Program-made: the position numbers and the translations under genes | Origin: Sediminibacterium ginsengisoli | GTDB taxonomy: Bacteria > Bacteroidota > Bacteroidia > Chitinophagales > Chitinophagaceae | NCBI GenBank assembly: GCA_945860335.1 | Contig: CAMAQW010000070.1 | Location: forward strand, 1-8,695 | DNA length: 8,695 nt | Reading direction: 5' to 3' | Part shown: in pieces, positions 1-7,622 of the stretch | How the letters are laid out: each line of letters opens with the position of its first letter | Position numbering within the stretch: the stretch's first letter is position 1 | Notes under the pieces: generated by a model | What the model was told of the DNA's origin: nothing | What the model saw: the letters and a program-made list of their open reading frames with translations, nothing else | Database searches by the model: none

Positions 1-740
1 CGGGCCGCCTTTTTTTCCATGTATGATTCATAATCGCCCTTGTATACATACATGTTTTCTCTTTCGAGCTCCCAAATTTCATCACACACAGCGTCTAAAA
101 AATAACGGTCGTGGGTAACAAGAAGTAGTGTAATATTTTCGCCATTTAAATAATGTTCTAACCACTCAATCATTTCTACATCCAAGTGATTGGTAGGTTC
201 ATCCATCATAAGTAAGGTATGCTGATGCTCAAAACCAATATCAATCAGCGTTTTTGCAAGCGCCACTCTTTTTCGCTGACCGCCACTTAATTCGTTTACC
301 TTTTTTTGAAGGTGATGGATGTTTAACTTGCCTAAAATTTGCTTGACTTTAGCTTCAAAATCCCAGGCACCAAGGTCATCCATTTCCATGATGCTATCTG
401 AAATAAGCATGCCATCTTCGGCTTCCATAGCCAATTCATATTTTTGAATGGCCTTAATAATTGGATGATTGGCTTTGAATATATTTTCAACAATGGTTTT
501 ATCCTCGTCAAAAACCGGATCCTGTTCAAAAAGAGCCACCGTTACTTCTTTATTGATCCAAAACTTTCCACTATCGGACGTTTCCTGACCCGCCAAAATT
601 TTTAAAAGTGTAGACTTACCCACCCCATTACGGGCAATTAAGGCAATTTTGTCCCCCTCATTGATATTAAAGGAAATATTATTGAAAAGCGGGTTAATCC
701 CGTAACTCTTTGTAAGCCCCTCTACAGATACATAATGCAT
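1..740 (-). CDS. ABC-F family ATPase, Uup-like (3' end off the window)
   Basis: Soluble ABC-F ATPase; members act on the ribosome or in RNA/DNA-linked housekeeping and are not transporters. The visible 246 residues make up the first ATPase domain: Walker A ARNGVGKST (36-44), Q-loop Gln73, signature LSGGQ (151-155), Walker B TLLMMDE followed by PTNHLD (175-187), and the H-loop in VTHDR (His210). There are no membrane segments, and the THDRYFLD stretch plus the YKGDYESY linker start is typical of the Uup branch. The usual first Gly of Walker A is Ala; as I recall this is common in Bacteroidota members, so I do not read it as inactivating. The inter-domain linker and second ATPase domain lie beyond base 1. 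ATG at 740-738 was chosen because homologues begin like MHYVSVEGLTKSYG and a promoter box sits four bases upstream. It is divergent from ispH. Family call is firm; the exact paralogue and any antibiotic-resistance role cannot be decided. Confidence 0.93.
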   Translation of the reverse strand, partial: MHYVSVEGLTKSYGINPLFNNISFNINEGDKIALIARNGVGKSTLLKILAGQETSDSGKFWINKEVTVALFEQDPVFDEDKTIVENIFKANHPIIKAIQKYELAMEAEDGMLISDSIMEMDDLGAWDFEAKVKQILGKLNIHHLQKKVNELSGGQRKRVALAKTLIDIGFEHQHTLLMMDEPTNHLDVEMIEWLEHYLNGENITLLLVTHDRYFLDAVCDEIWELERENMYVYKGDYESYMEKKAA

Positions 741-744
741 GGCG

Positions 745-752
745 CAAAGGTA
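745..752 (-). promoter_or_regulatory. -7 box of the ABC-F gene promoter (TACCTTTG)
   Basis: On the minus strand TACCTTTG matches the Bacteroidetes primary-sigma -7 consensus TAnnTTTG exactly. Only four bases (CGCC) separate it from the ATG at 740, so transcription should begin at or within a few bases of the start codon, giving a leaderless or very short-leader mRNA. I see no convincing -33 TTTG at the usual distance. No Shine-Dalgarno sequence is present. Confidence 0.6.
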
Positions 753-808
753 ACACTCAAAGGCCTAAGTTTACCCCCAGATTGTTATTTCAGGTTCTCA
801 GATGCCCC

Positions 809-816
809 TATCTTTG
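809..816 (+). promoter_or_regulatory. -7 box of the ispH promoter (TATCTTTG)
   Basis: TATCTTTG is an exact TAnnTTTG match ending four bases (CAAC) before the ATG at 821, the same geometry as the divergent ABC-F promoter. A TTG at 782-784 is a possible but slightly distant -33 element. The box lies inside the longest open frame (from 782), which argues that translation starts at 821 and not further upstream. Confidence 0.62.
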
Positions 817-820
817 CAAC

Positions 821-2044
821 ATGAAGCAGTTTAACGTTCCTACTGGCTATAGAAGCAGTCTTATAAGTGCCATCAAACAGTACCGAAAAGATGCGGATAA
901 ACTTAAAAAGGATTTTACCCCAACATTATTAAAACTTGGGGACTTAGACATTTATTTAGCCAGACATTTTGGATTTTGCTATGGCGTAGAAAATGCCATA
1001 GAAATTGCTTTTAGAACCATCGACGAAAATCCAGGAAAAAGAATTTTCTTACTAAGTGAAATGATTCATAATCCACAAGTAAATGAAGACTTGCTTGCAA
1101 GAGGGGTAAAATTTTTACAAGACACAAATGGTAAAACATTAATTCCGCTTGATACACTTACAAATGAAGATGTTGTTATCATCCCGGCATTTGGCACCAC
1201 ACTTGATATGGAAGCTAGGCTTGCAGAAAAAGGGATTTCAACAGAAAAATACAATACCACCTGTCCCTTTGTAGAAAAGGTTTGGAATAGATCTGAACAA
1301 ATTGCACAAAAAGGATACAGTATTGTGGTACATGGCAAACCAAAACACGAAGAAACCAGGGCTACATTTTCTCATGCCTCTTATCACACACCAACAGTTG
1401 TGGTAAATGATATGGAAGAAACCATTGCGCTAGCAAAATATATTACTGGCGAAAAAGAAGCCGATCTTTTTTACAAAGAATTCGAAGGTAGATACTCTGC
1501 TAATTTTGATATTACCAAAGATTTAGAAAAAATTGGCGTAGTCAATCAGACCACTCAGCTAGCATCAGATACACAGGCTATATCAGAATATTTAAAAGCA
1601 ACCATTAAAGCGCATTATGAGTTAACGGATGATACCATTGCAACGCGCTTTGCAGATACTAGAGATACGCTTTGCTATGCAACAAGTGACAACCAAACGG
1701 CTGTTAAAGGGATGCTTGATACAGATGCTGACTTAGCCATTGTGATTGGAGGTTATAATAGCAGCAACTCATCTCACCTAGTTGAACTTTGCGAGCAAAA
1801 ACTACCAACTTATTTTATTGATAGTCCGGACAGACTCTTATCTAAAACTTCCATTGAGCACAGAAACTGGAACACCAAGGAACTACATACATTAAACAAT
1901 TACTTACCTGAACAAGCACCAGTTAAAATATTAATAACCAGTGGCGCTAGTTGTCCCGACGCTGTTGTAGAAGCTGTGATACAAAAAATTGCTAGCTTTT
2001 ACAATGTACAAGATCAGGTTGATTTTGTAAATATTGTTAAATAA
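821..2044 (+). CDS. ispH: 4-hydroxy-3-methylbut-2-enyl diphosphate reductase (IspH, long form)
   Basis: Iron-sulfur enzyme that reductively dehydroxylates HMBPP to IPP and DMAPP, the last step of the cytosolic MEP pathway. The protein has 407 residues from the ATG at 821. The three cluster cysteines are Cys53 (GFCYGVE), Cys148 (NTTCPFVEKV) and Cys285 (DTLCYAT). Substrate-pocket motifs are His83 (EMIHNPQV), His171 and Glu177 (HGKPKHEE), Thr244/Thr245 (VNQTT), NSSNS (313-317) and SGASCPD (374-380). It is about 90 residues longer than E. coli IspH because of a ~45-residue N-terminal extension and an insertion near 205-235, as in the long Bacteroidota/cyanobacterial form. The frame stays open upstream to an ATG at 782, but those 13 residues (MLFQVLRCPY...) do not look like the family, and a -7 box lies inside them. 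The enzyme should be functional. The gene converges on the adaptor gene with 11 bp between stops and no clear terminator. Confidence 0.97.
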   Translation: MKQFNVPTGYRSSLISAIKQYRKDADKLKKDFTPTLLKLGDLDIYLARHFGFCYGVENAIEIAFRTIDENPGKRIFLLSEMIHNPQVNEDLLARGVKFLQDTNGKTLIPLDTLTNEDVVIIPAFGTTLDMEARLAEKGISTEKYNTTCPFVEKVWNRSEQIAQKGYSIVVHGKPKHEETRATFSHASYHTPTVVVNDMEETIALAKYITGEKEADLFYKEFEGRYSANFDITKDLEKIGVVNQTTQLASDTQAISEYLKATIKAHYELTDDTIATRFADTRDTLCYATSDNQTAVKGMLDTDADLAIVIGGYNSSNSSHLVELCEQKLPTYFIDSPDRLLSKTSIEHRNWNTKELHTLNNYLPEQAPVKILITSGASCPDAVVEAVIQKIASFYNVQDQVDFVNIVK

Positions 2045-2055
2045 TTATCGCAATT

Positions 2056-3186
2056 CTATTCGCTACTGTTTTTTAGTTTCATAAGTAAGGTATAAGCATT
2101 TGCTACCACTACTTTTTGATCCACTGAAATGCCAGAAATAATTTCTATCATACCCTTACTTTCCATACCTGCAACTACCGGCACCATTTCATAGGTTAAC
2201 GAAGCCCTTTCAACAAATACATAAGACTTATTTTGCCACTTTACAATAGATGCGGCCGGAAGCGCACTAACAGTTGCGTCGTTTAGTTGAATTTGTGCAT
2301 TTACAAAAGTGCCTGGAAACAAGCCCGTATTTGAAGTTACAACATCACAATGCACTTCTGTGGTTCTCTCATTTTCAATATTTGGCGTCACCAAATGAAC
2401 TTTAGCGTCGTAGGTTTTATCTGACTTATTGTTTACCGTAAATGTAACTTTATTACCACTTTTGATAGCAGTAGCATCATTTTCAAAAACAATAAGGCGT
2501 GCATGCAAATCGGAAGGATCCATGATTTCAAAAAGTACATCGGTTGGAGCAACATACTTTCCTGCATTCACATTCACTTTTGTAACATATCCACTAATTG
2601 GCGATTTAAAAGAAATAGATTTAGAAATATTGTTTTCATTGAGCTGGGCGGGAACCATCCCCATCAATTGTAATTTTTCACTCAAGGATTTTACCAGGTA
2701 CTTCTGGCTTTCATATTCCGAAGTAGCGAGTTGAAACTGTCTATCACTTGAAGTTTTGCTTGCATTTAATGCTTTTTGTCTGTTATAATCTGCTTCCAAA
2801 AAAACAAGTTTACTTTTTGCAGTTAAATAATCTTGTTGTAGGCTTATATAAGAAGCGTCTTCTAATACAGCTAGCACAGAACCCTTACTTACTTTATCTC
2901 CAGGAATTAAATTGGCTTTTTTTACATAGCCTCCCATTGGAATACTAACAGACATCATATTTTGAGGTGGCACATCAATAAATCCATTGACCTTAATTGT
3001 TTTTTGCATTTGCATGGAAGCCAGATTTCCTATAGTCAATTTAGCCAAGTCAATTTGCGCTTTTGTAAGGGTTACGCTATTTGTTGGCTCGCTCGATTTT
3101 TTTTCAGTTACATTTTCTTTTTCAACCTTTGTTGAGCAGGCGGCTAAAACCAACAATGATGCATATAAAATAGATCTCGTTTTCAT
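2056..3186 (-). CDS. czcB: RND efflux periplasmic adaptor lipoprotein (CzcB/CusB family)
   Basis: Membrane-fusion subunit that links the inner-membrane pump to the outer-membrane channel in the periplasm. The 376 residues start with a lipoprotein signal: basic MKTR, hydrophobic stretch, lipobox LAAC with the lipidated Cys17. Then follow a linker, the first half of a lipoyl domain (~76-110, VSIPMGGYVKK), a helical hairpin (~111-180), the second lipoyl half (~188-222, FKSPISGYVTKVNVNAGKYV), a beta-barrel (~223-305, with the FPGTFVNAQI strand) and a membrane-proximal domain (~306-376). There is no N-terminal heavy-metal domain, and the mature N-terminus lacks the methionines with which CusB binds Cu/Ag, favouring a divalent-cation system. 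It lies 15 bp downstream of the permease-channel gene and must be co-transcribed with it. No Shine-Dalgarno is visible before the ATG at 3186. Family call is strong; substrate is inferred. Confidence 0.93.
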   Translation of the reverse strand: MKTRSILYASLLVLAACSTKVEKENVTEKKSSEPTNSVTLTKAQIDLAKLTIGNLASMQMQKTIKVNGFIDVPPQNMMSVSIPMGGYVKKANLIPGDKVSKGSVLAVLEDASYISLQQDYLTAKSKLVFLEADYNRQKALNASKTSSDRQFQLATSEYESQKYLVKSLSEKLQLMGMVPAQLNENNISKSISFKSPISGYVTKVNVNAGKYVAPTDVLFEIMDPSDLHARLIVFENDATAIKSGNKVTFTVNNKSDKTYDAKVHLVTPNIENERTTEVHCDVVTSNTGLFPGTFVNAQIQLNDATVSALPAASIVKWQNKSYVFVERASLTYEMVPVVAGMESKGMIEIISGISVDQKVVVANAYTLLMKLKNSSE

Positions 3187-3201
3187 ATAAATGACTTGTA
3201 T

Positions 3202-6200
3202 TTATTGTATTGTATTTAATTTTTCTAATTCAAAAGCAGCTTCATTGTACTGAGCTACCGCAACATAATAATTGGCCTTTGTTTGTATTGACTGATTCAT
3301 GAGTACCACCCAGTCTAAATAATTAATGTCACCAGTTGTTAATTTTTGTGTTGCGGCTTGCATGATTTGTGCAGCGCCAGGCAAACCTTTTTTATGATAA
3401 CTATCGAGCGCTTTTTTATATTGAATATAAAGCGCAGTTGCGGCCTGAATTTTTTGTTCTAATTCTTGTTTCACTGCCGTTTCTTCTAATTTCTTTTGCT
3501 TTACAAGAATTGAACCAGCGCTAATTTTTGCTTTTTGAGCCGACGAAAAAATGGGGACCATTAAACCAACACTTACAGTACCAAACCTGTCGGATGGACC
3601 AAAGTACTTATCGGCTGATTGCGAAACCGCTTGCCAGCCATTGATGGTCATAGAACTATACCCAAGTGAAAAAGAAGGATTTAATTTACTCTTTTCAACT
3701 TCCACAAGCTTTTCAGATAGTTCAATTTGTTGCTTTTGCAATTGTACCAATGGAGCAGACTCTATGATTGAAATACTTGACAAAACCACCCCATCGTAAA
3801 CTATACTGCTACTATTGGGCCGTAGCTTAATAGAAGCATTGAGAGTGCGGTTAAATGCATCAATCGAATTATTTTTTACAGCCCTCAATTGTCCTAACTG
3901 ATTTTGAATTTGCAATAACTGATTTTCGGCAGTAACAAGTTCTAAAACATCAGAAGCCCCACTAGCAAGACGCTCTTTGGCTCTTTGCAAAAATGTATTG
4001 TAAAAACTGTCTGCAGCTATTAATAGCTGCAGCTGCTGTTCCATTAACAAAATACTATAATACTGCTGTTTAACATGCTGCGTTAACTCATGTGCTCTAA
4101 TTAATTGTGATGTTTGCGCTATTTGAGTAACCAATTTATTAGCAGCAGCTTGATTTTTATATACTGCCGGAAATTGTACACTTTGCGAAACACCAAAACG
4201 ATTGTCTGTTTGAAAACTATTGACTTTTCCGTAACCAAAATCAAATACGGTTTTATCAATATCCGTACTCGTCTTTTGCATGGCACGGGTATAATCCACT
4301 TGCATATTACTTGCATTGTAATGCGCATTATTTTTGATCGCACTATCAATAGCAGCATCAAGAGAAATATTTACTTGCGATTGTGCGGATACTCCGATCA
4401 ACAATCCAACAAGCATTACAATCATTTTTTTTGGTTGCATCTGTTTTATTCCATTTTCAAAAAGTATATACATAACCGGTAGTACAAAAAGCGTTAACAA
4501 TGTAGATAATATTAAACCTCCAATTACAACGGTAGCTAATGGCTTTTGTACTTCGCCACCCGCTCCTGTGCTTATGGCCATTGGAATAAACCCAAGGGAT
4601 GGAACAAGAGCCGTCATGAGCACAGCCCTCATTTTTGATTTAGTAGCATGTATCACAATTCGTTTAACATCATGCCATCCGGCCGCTTTAAGTCTGTTAA
4701 ATTCAGAAACCAATAGTATCCCATTTAATACCGCAACCCCAAATAGTGCAATAAAGCCTACACCCGCAGAAATACTAAATGGCATATCACGCATCCATAG
4801 TGCAAAAATTCCACCCGTTGCCGATAGCGGAATAGCAGTATATATAAGTAGCCCTTGCTTTACTGAACCAAAGGCAAAATACAATAGTAAGAATATTAAC
4901 AATAGTGCTACTGGCACCACAATGGTAAGCCGTTCTTTTGCAGCTGTCATATTTTCGAAGGATCCGCCATATAAAATGGTATAACCTTTGGGCAAATTTA
5001 ATTGCGCTTCTACTTTTTGTTGTAATTCGCCAACAAGTGTTTGAACATCTTTTCCTGCCACATTAAATCCAACAATAATTCTTCTTTTCGTGTTCTCTCT
5101 TTGTATTTGATTAACCCCTTCAACTTCTGAAATAGAAGCCACATAAGCAAGTGGAATTTGCGTACCCTGCGCAGTTGAAATTTGAAGTGCTGCTATATCT
5201 TCCATGTTTTTTCGAGCACTATCTGAAAGCCTAACGACCATGTCAAAACGTTTTTCTTCTTCGTATACCTGACCCGTTACCTGACCAGCAAATGCAGTAT
5301 TCACCACCCTATTTACATCTGCCACGTGTACCCCATATTTAGCCATCGCCGTTCTATTGTATTTTACAACCACTTGTGGCATCCCCGTTACCTTTTCTTC
5401 GTAAATATCAACGGCTCCATCAACCGTTTGCATAATGGCATTTAACCTAGATGCATATAGCGCTAAGGAATCTAGATTTTCACCAAAAATCTTACATACA
5501 ACGTCTTGTCTAGCCCCAGTCATGAGTTCATTAAACCGCATTTGAACGGGATATTGAAATCCTACGGTGATACCTGGAACCTGCTCCAAAACAGCTGTCA
5601 TTTTTTTACTGAGTTCTGGAAAGGTTTTAGCCGAAGTCCATTCTTTTTTGTCTTTCAAAATTACCATCATGTCACCTGCTTCAAATGGCATTGGATCGGT
5701 AGGAATTTCTGCACTACCTATTTTTGTGACCACTTTTGTGATTTCTGGAAAGTTGGCCAACAAAAGTTTTACAGCCTCCTGCGTTGACGCAATAGAGGTA
5801 TTTAAATTACTCCCTGTCAAAAGGCGCGTTTCTACAGCAAAATCCCCTTCTTCTAATGACGGCATAAACTCGCCGCCCATTTTAGTTAACAAGAGCACTG
5901 CAACGCCAAACAACACAACAGTTACACCAATTACCAATTTAGGAATCCCTAATACCTTTTGTAAAACAGGCTGGTATTTTCTTTCTATAAAAGCAATGAA
6001 TATATCCGTCCAAGTTTTTTTATGATTGAGCTTTTTATTGAGCACCAGTGCAGCCATCATAGGAACATAGGTGATCGACAAAATAAATGCACCAATAATT
6101 GCAAACGCAACCGTAAATGCCATGGGTTTAAACATTTTACCTTCGATACCTTGCAAAGACAAAATAGGTAGGTAAACAATTAGAATAATAATTTGACTAA

Positions 6201-7560
6201 ACACGGCAGATTTAATCATAGACCCTGTACTTGACCCCACTTCATTGTCCATTTCTTTTTGACCAATAGAAGTTACTCCTCTAAAATGTTTGGCATGTGC
6301 AAAGCGGTGTAAAATGGCTTCAACAACAATAACCGAACCATCCACAATCAGTCCAAAATCAATGGCCCCAAGCGACATAAGATTACCGCCCACGCCAAAA
6401 TAATTCATTAAAATAATGGCAAATAACATGGAAAGCGGAATCACCGATGATACAATAAGTCCTGCCCTCACATTGCCAAGGAAAAACACCAATACAAAAA
6501 CGACAATAAGTGCACCTTCTATTAAATTGGTTTGAACAGTGCTAATGGCACTATTGACCATTTTTGTTCGGTCTAAAAAAGGCTCTATTACAACACCTTC
6601 AGGTAGCATTTTTTGAATTTCAGCAACCCTGTTTTTAACACGCTTAATCACTTCCGATGCATTAGCCCCCTTTAACATCATTACTACAGCGCCTGCTACT
6701 TCGCCATCGGCATTATAGGTCATTGCACCATACCTAATGGCAGCTCCGTATTGAACCGTTGCCACGTCTCTAATTAACAAAGGTGTACCACCATCTAAAG
6801 ATTTTATCACCACCTGCTCAATATCTTCGATACTTCCAGTTAACCCCTCTGTTCTGATATACAAAACAGTAGGACCTTTTTCGATATAGGCACCGCCTGT
6901 ATTTTGATTGTTTTTTTCAAGTGCATCAAAAACATCGCCGATGGTAATGCCCAGCGATTTTAATTTATCCTGTTTTACAGAAATTTCATACTGCTTTAAT
7001 TTTCCACCAAAACTTGACACTTCTGCTACACCAGGTGTTCCTAATAATTGTCTTCTAACAATCCAGTCCTGAATGGTTCTGAGTTCCATGGGGCCATAGG
7101 TGCTTTCGTATCCTTTTAAGGGCCTAACAACATACTGAAATATTTCACCAAGCCCTGTAGATACAGGCGCTAATTCTGGCGCACCTACCCCTTCTGGAAT
7201 TTCTTGTTTTACTTTTTGCAGTTGCTCGGTAATTTGCTGACGTGCCCAATAAATATCGGTTTCATCATCAAAAACAATGGTAACAAGTGATAATCCAAAT
7301 CTAGAAAAGCTTCTAATTTGTTTGAGCCCCGGAATGCTACTACAAGACTGTTCAATTGGAAATGTTACAAGGCGTTCAATATCTGGCGCACCTAACGAAG
7401 GCGACACAGTAATTACTTGCACTTGATTGTCCGTAATGTCAGGAACAGCGTCGATGGGAAGCCTGGTTACTTCGTAACTTCCCCACCCTACAAGTGCAAT
7501 TATAAATAAACCAATAATTAATTTATTGGCTATCGAAAAATCAATGATTTTCTTTAGCAT
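3202..7560 (-). CDS. czcA: CzcA-type RND heavy-metal permease fused to a TolC/CzcC-type outer-membrane factor
   Basis: A 1452-residue fusion that carries both the proton-driven cation pump and its outer-membrane channel. Residues 1-1040 form a complete HME-RND permease: TM1 ~10-28, periplasmic loop ~30-340, TM2-TM6 ~342-507, TM7 ~541-560, second loop ~561-878, TM8-TM12 ~879-1034. TM4 reads AIDFGLIVDGSVIVVEA, so Asp401, Asp407 and Glu414 match the proton-relay acids Asp402, Asp408 and Glu415 of CzcA; CusA has AIGxxxDAA here. The CusA three-methionine site is not conserved (for example EGDFAVETRLLTG and DPMPFEAGD). Residues 1041-1059 look like a signal peptide, and 1060-1452 are a TolC/OEP-type channel rich in Gln/Leu helices (LVTAENQLLQIQNQLGQL). 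The length matches fusions I recall from Bacteroidota. The substrate is probably Co/Zn/Cd/Ni-like, by inference. The adaptor gene follows 15 bp downstream. No Shine-Dalgarno precedes the ATG at 7560; the leader is A/T-rich. Confidence 0.94.
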   Translation of the reverse strand: MLKKIIDFSIANKLIIGLFIIALVGWGSYEVTRLPIDAVPDITDNQVQVITVSPSLGAPDIERLVTFPIEQSCSSIPGLKQIRSFSRFGLSLVTIVFDDETDIYWARQQITEQLQKVKQEIPEGVGAPELAPVSTGLGEIFQYVVRPLKGYESTYGPMELRTIQDWIVRRQLLGTPGVAEVSSFGGKLKQYEISVKQDKLKSLGITIGDVFDALEKNNQNTGGAYIEKGPTVLYIRTEGLTGSIEDIEQVVIKSLDGGTPLLIRDVATVQYGAAIRYGAMTYNADGEVAGAVVMMLKGANASEVIKRVKNRVAEIQKMLPEGVVIEPFLDRTKMVNSAISTVQTNLIEGALIVVFVLVFFLGNVRAGLIVSSVIPLSMLFAIILMNYFGVGGNLMSLGAIDFGLIVDGSVIVVEAILHRFAHAKHFRGVTSIGQKEMDNEVGSSTGSMIKSAVFSQIIILIVYLPILSLQGIEGKMFKPMAFTVAFAIIGAFILSITYVPMMAALVLNKKLNHKKTWTDIFIAFIERKYQPVLQKVLGIPKLVIGVTVVLFGVAVLLLTKMGGEFMPSLEEGDFAVETRLLTGSNLNTSIASTQEAVKLLLANFPEITKVVTKIGSAEIPTDPMPFEAGDMMVILKDKKEWTSAKTFPELSKKMTAVLEQVPGITVGFQYPVQMRFNELMTGARQDVVCKIFGENLDSLALYASRLNAIMQTVDGAVDIYEEKVTGMPQVVVKYNRTAMAKYGVHVADVNRVVNTAFAGQVTGQVYEEEKRFDMVVRLSDSARKNMEDIAALQISTAQGTQIPLAYVASISEVEGVNQIQRENTKRRIIVGFNVAGKDVQTLVGELQQKVEAQLNLPKGYTILYGGSFENMTAAKERLTIVVPVALLLIFLLLYFAFGSVKQGLLIYTAIPLSATGGIFALWMRDMPFSISAGVGFIALFGVAVLNGILLVSEFNRLKAAGWHDVKRIVIHATKSKMRAVLMTALVPSLGFIPMAISTGAGGEVQKPLATVVIGGLILSTLLTLFVLPVMYILFENGIKQMQPKKMIVMLVGLLIGVSAQSQVNISLDAAIDSAIKNNAHYNASNMQVDYTRAMQKTSTDIDKTVFDFGYGKVNSFQTDNRFGVSQSVQFPAVYKNQAAANKLVTQIAQTSQLIRAHELTQHVKQQYYSILLMEQQLQLLIAADSFYNTFLQRAKERLASGASDVLELVTAENQLLQIQNQLGQLRAVKNNSIDAFNRTLNASIKLRPNSSSIVYDGVVLSSISIIESAPLVQLQKQQIELSEKLVEVEKSKLNPSFSLGYSSMTINGWQAVSQSADKYFGPSDRFGTVSVGLMVPIFSSAQKAKISAGSILVKQKKLEETAVKQELEQKIQAATALYIQYKKALDSYHKKGLPGAAQIMQAATQKLTTGDINYLDWVVLMNQSIQTKANYYVAVAQYNEAAFELEKLNTIQ
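4011..4032. repeat. Perfect 22-bp palindrome inside the channel domain
   Basis: The sequence CTGCAGCTATT followed directly by AATAGCTGCAG is its own reverse complement over all 22 bases, with no loop and a CTGCAG at each end. It codes for QLLIAA within a helix of the outer-membrane factor part of the fusion. Function unknown; it may be a by-product of repeated Gln/Leu/Ala codons. Confidence 0.85.
4384..4440 (-). other. Embedded signal peptide at the permease/channel junction
   Basis: Just after TM12 of the permease (ending LFVLPVMYILF) the protein reads MQPKKMIVMLVGLL, then IGVSA-QSQ: a basic n-region with two lysines, a ~12-residue hydrophobic core, and a V-S-A signal-peptidase-I-like site at residue 1059. 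The channel domain (VNISLDAAIDSAIKNN) starts right after it. RND TM12 ends in the cytoplasm, so a further export signal is needed to bring the channel domain to the periplasm. The Met codon at 4440-4438 has only a weak GGA nine bases upstream. Cleavage is inferred from the pattern. Confidence 0.7.
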
Positions 7561-7622
7561 GACAGCTATAATTATATCAAAAAAAATAAAAAATGAATGG
7601 CGTGTAAAAACGCAAAAGAGAA

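Noticed and set aside
332..529. Minus-strand 65-codon frame inside the ABC-F gene
   Set aside because: The real ABC-F frame, with Walker A, signature and Walker B motifs, covers the same bases in a different frame.
609..635. Walker A of the ABC-F protein begins with Ala instead of Gly, suggesting a dead ATPase
   Set aside because: The catalytic GKST is intact, all other ATPase motifs are present, and Ala at this place is, as I recall, usual in Bacteroidota homologues.
979..1001. Inverted repeat CTATGGC/GCCATAG with a 9-base loop in ispH
   Set aside because: It falls on the conserved FCYGVENAIE codons, has short arms and no U-tract; most likely chance.
2045..2055. Search for a shared bidirectional terminator between ispH and the adaptor gene
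   Set aside because: Only 11 bp separate the stops, and no stem with matching arms was found in the flanking 40 bases.
4334..4984. Long plus-strand open frame (216 codons) opposite the permease gene
   Set aside because: It is a mirror frame of the strongly supported permease-channel gene, has low-complexity Ser/Thr/Ile/Pro-rich composition, and has no recognisable motif or promoter.
5567..6025. Plus-strand open frame of 152 codons, with an overlapping 93-codon frame from 5506
   Set aside because: Both lie wholly inside the permease coding region on the other strand, with no family resemblance; the smaller plus- and minus-strand frames within ispH, the adaptor and the fusion were dropped for the same reason.
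3202..7560. Fusion as an assembly artefact or two genes with a missed stop
   Set aside because: The frame is continuous through the junction without irregular sequence, and fusions of this length and order are familiar in Bacteroidota.
7561..7622. GCGT/ACGC mini-hairpin followed by a T-rich stretch upstream of the permease gene
   Set aside because: Only four base pairs and an interrupted T-run; too weak to call a terminator, attenuator or promoter.
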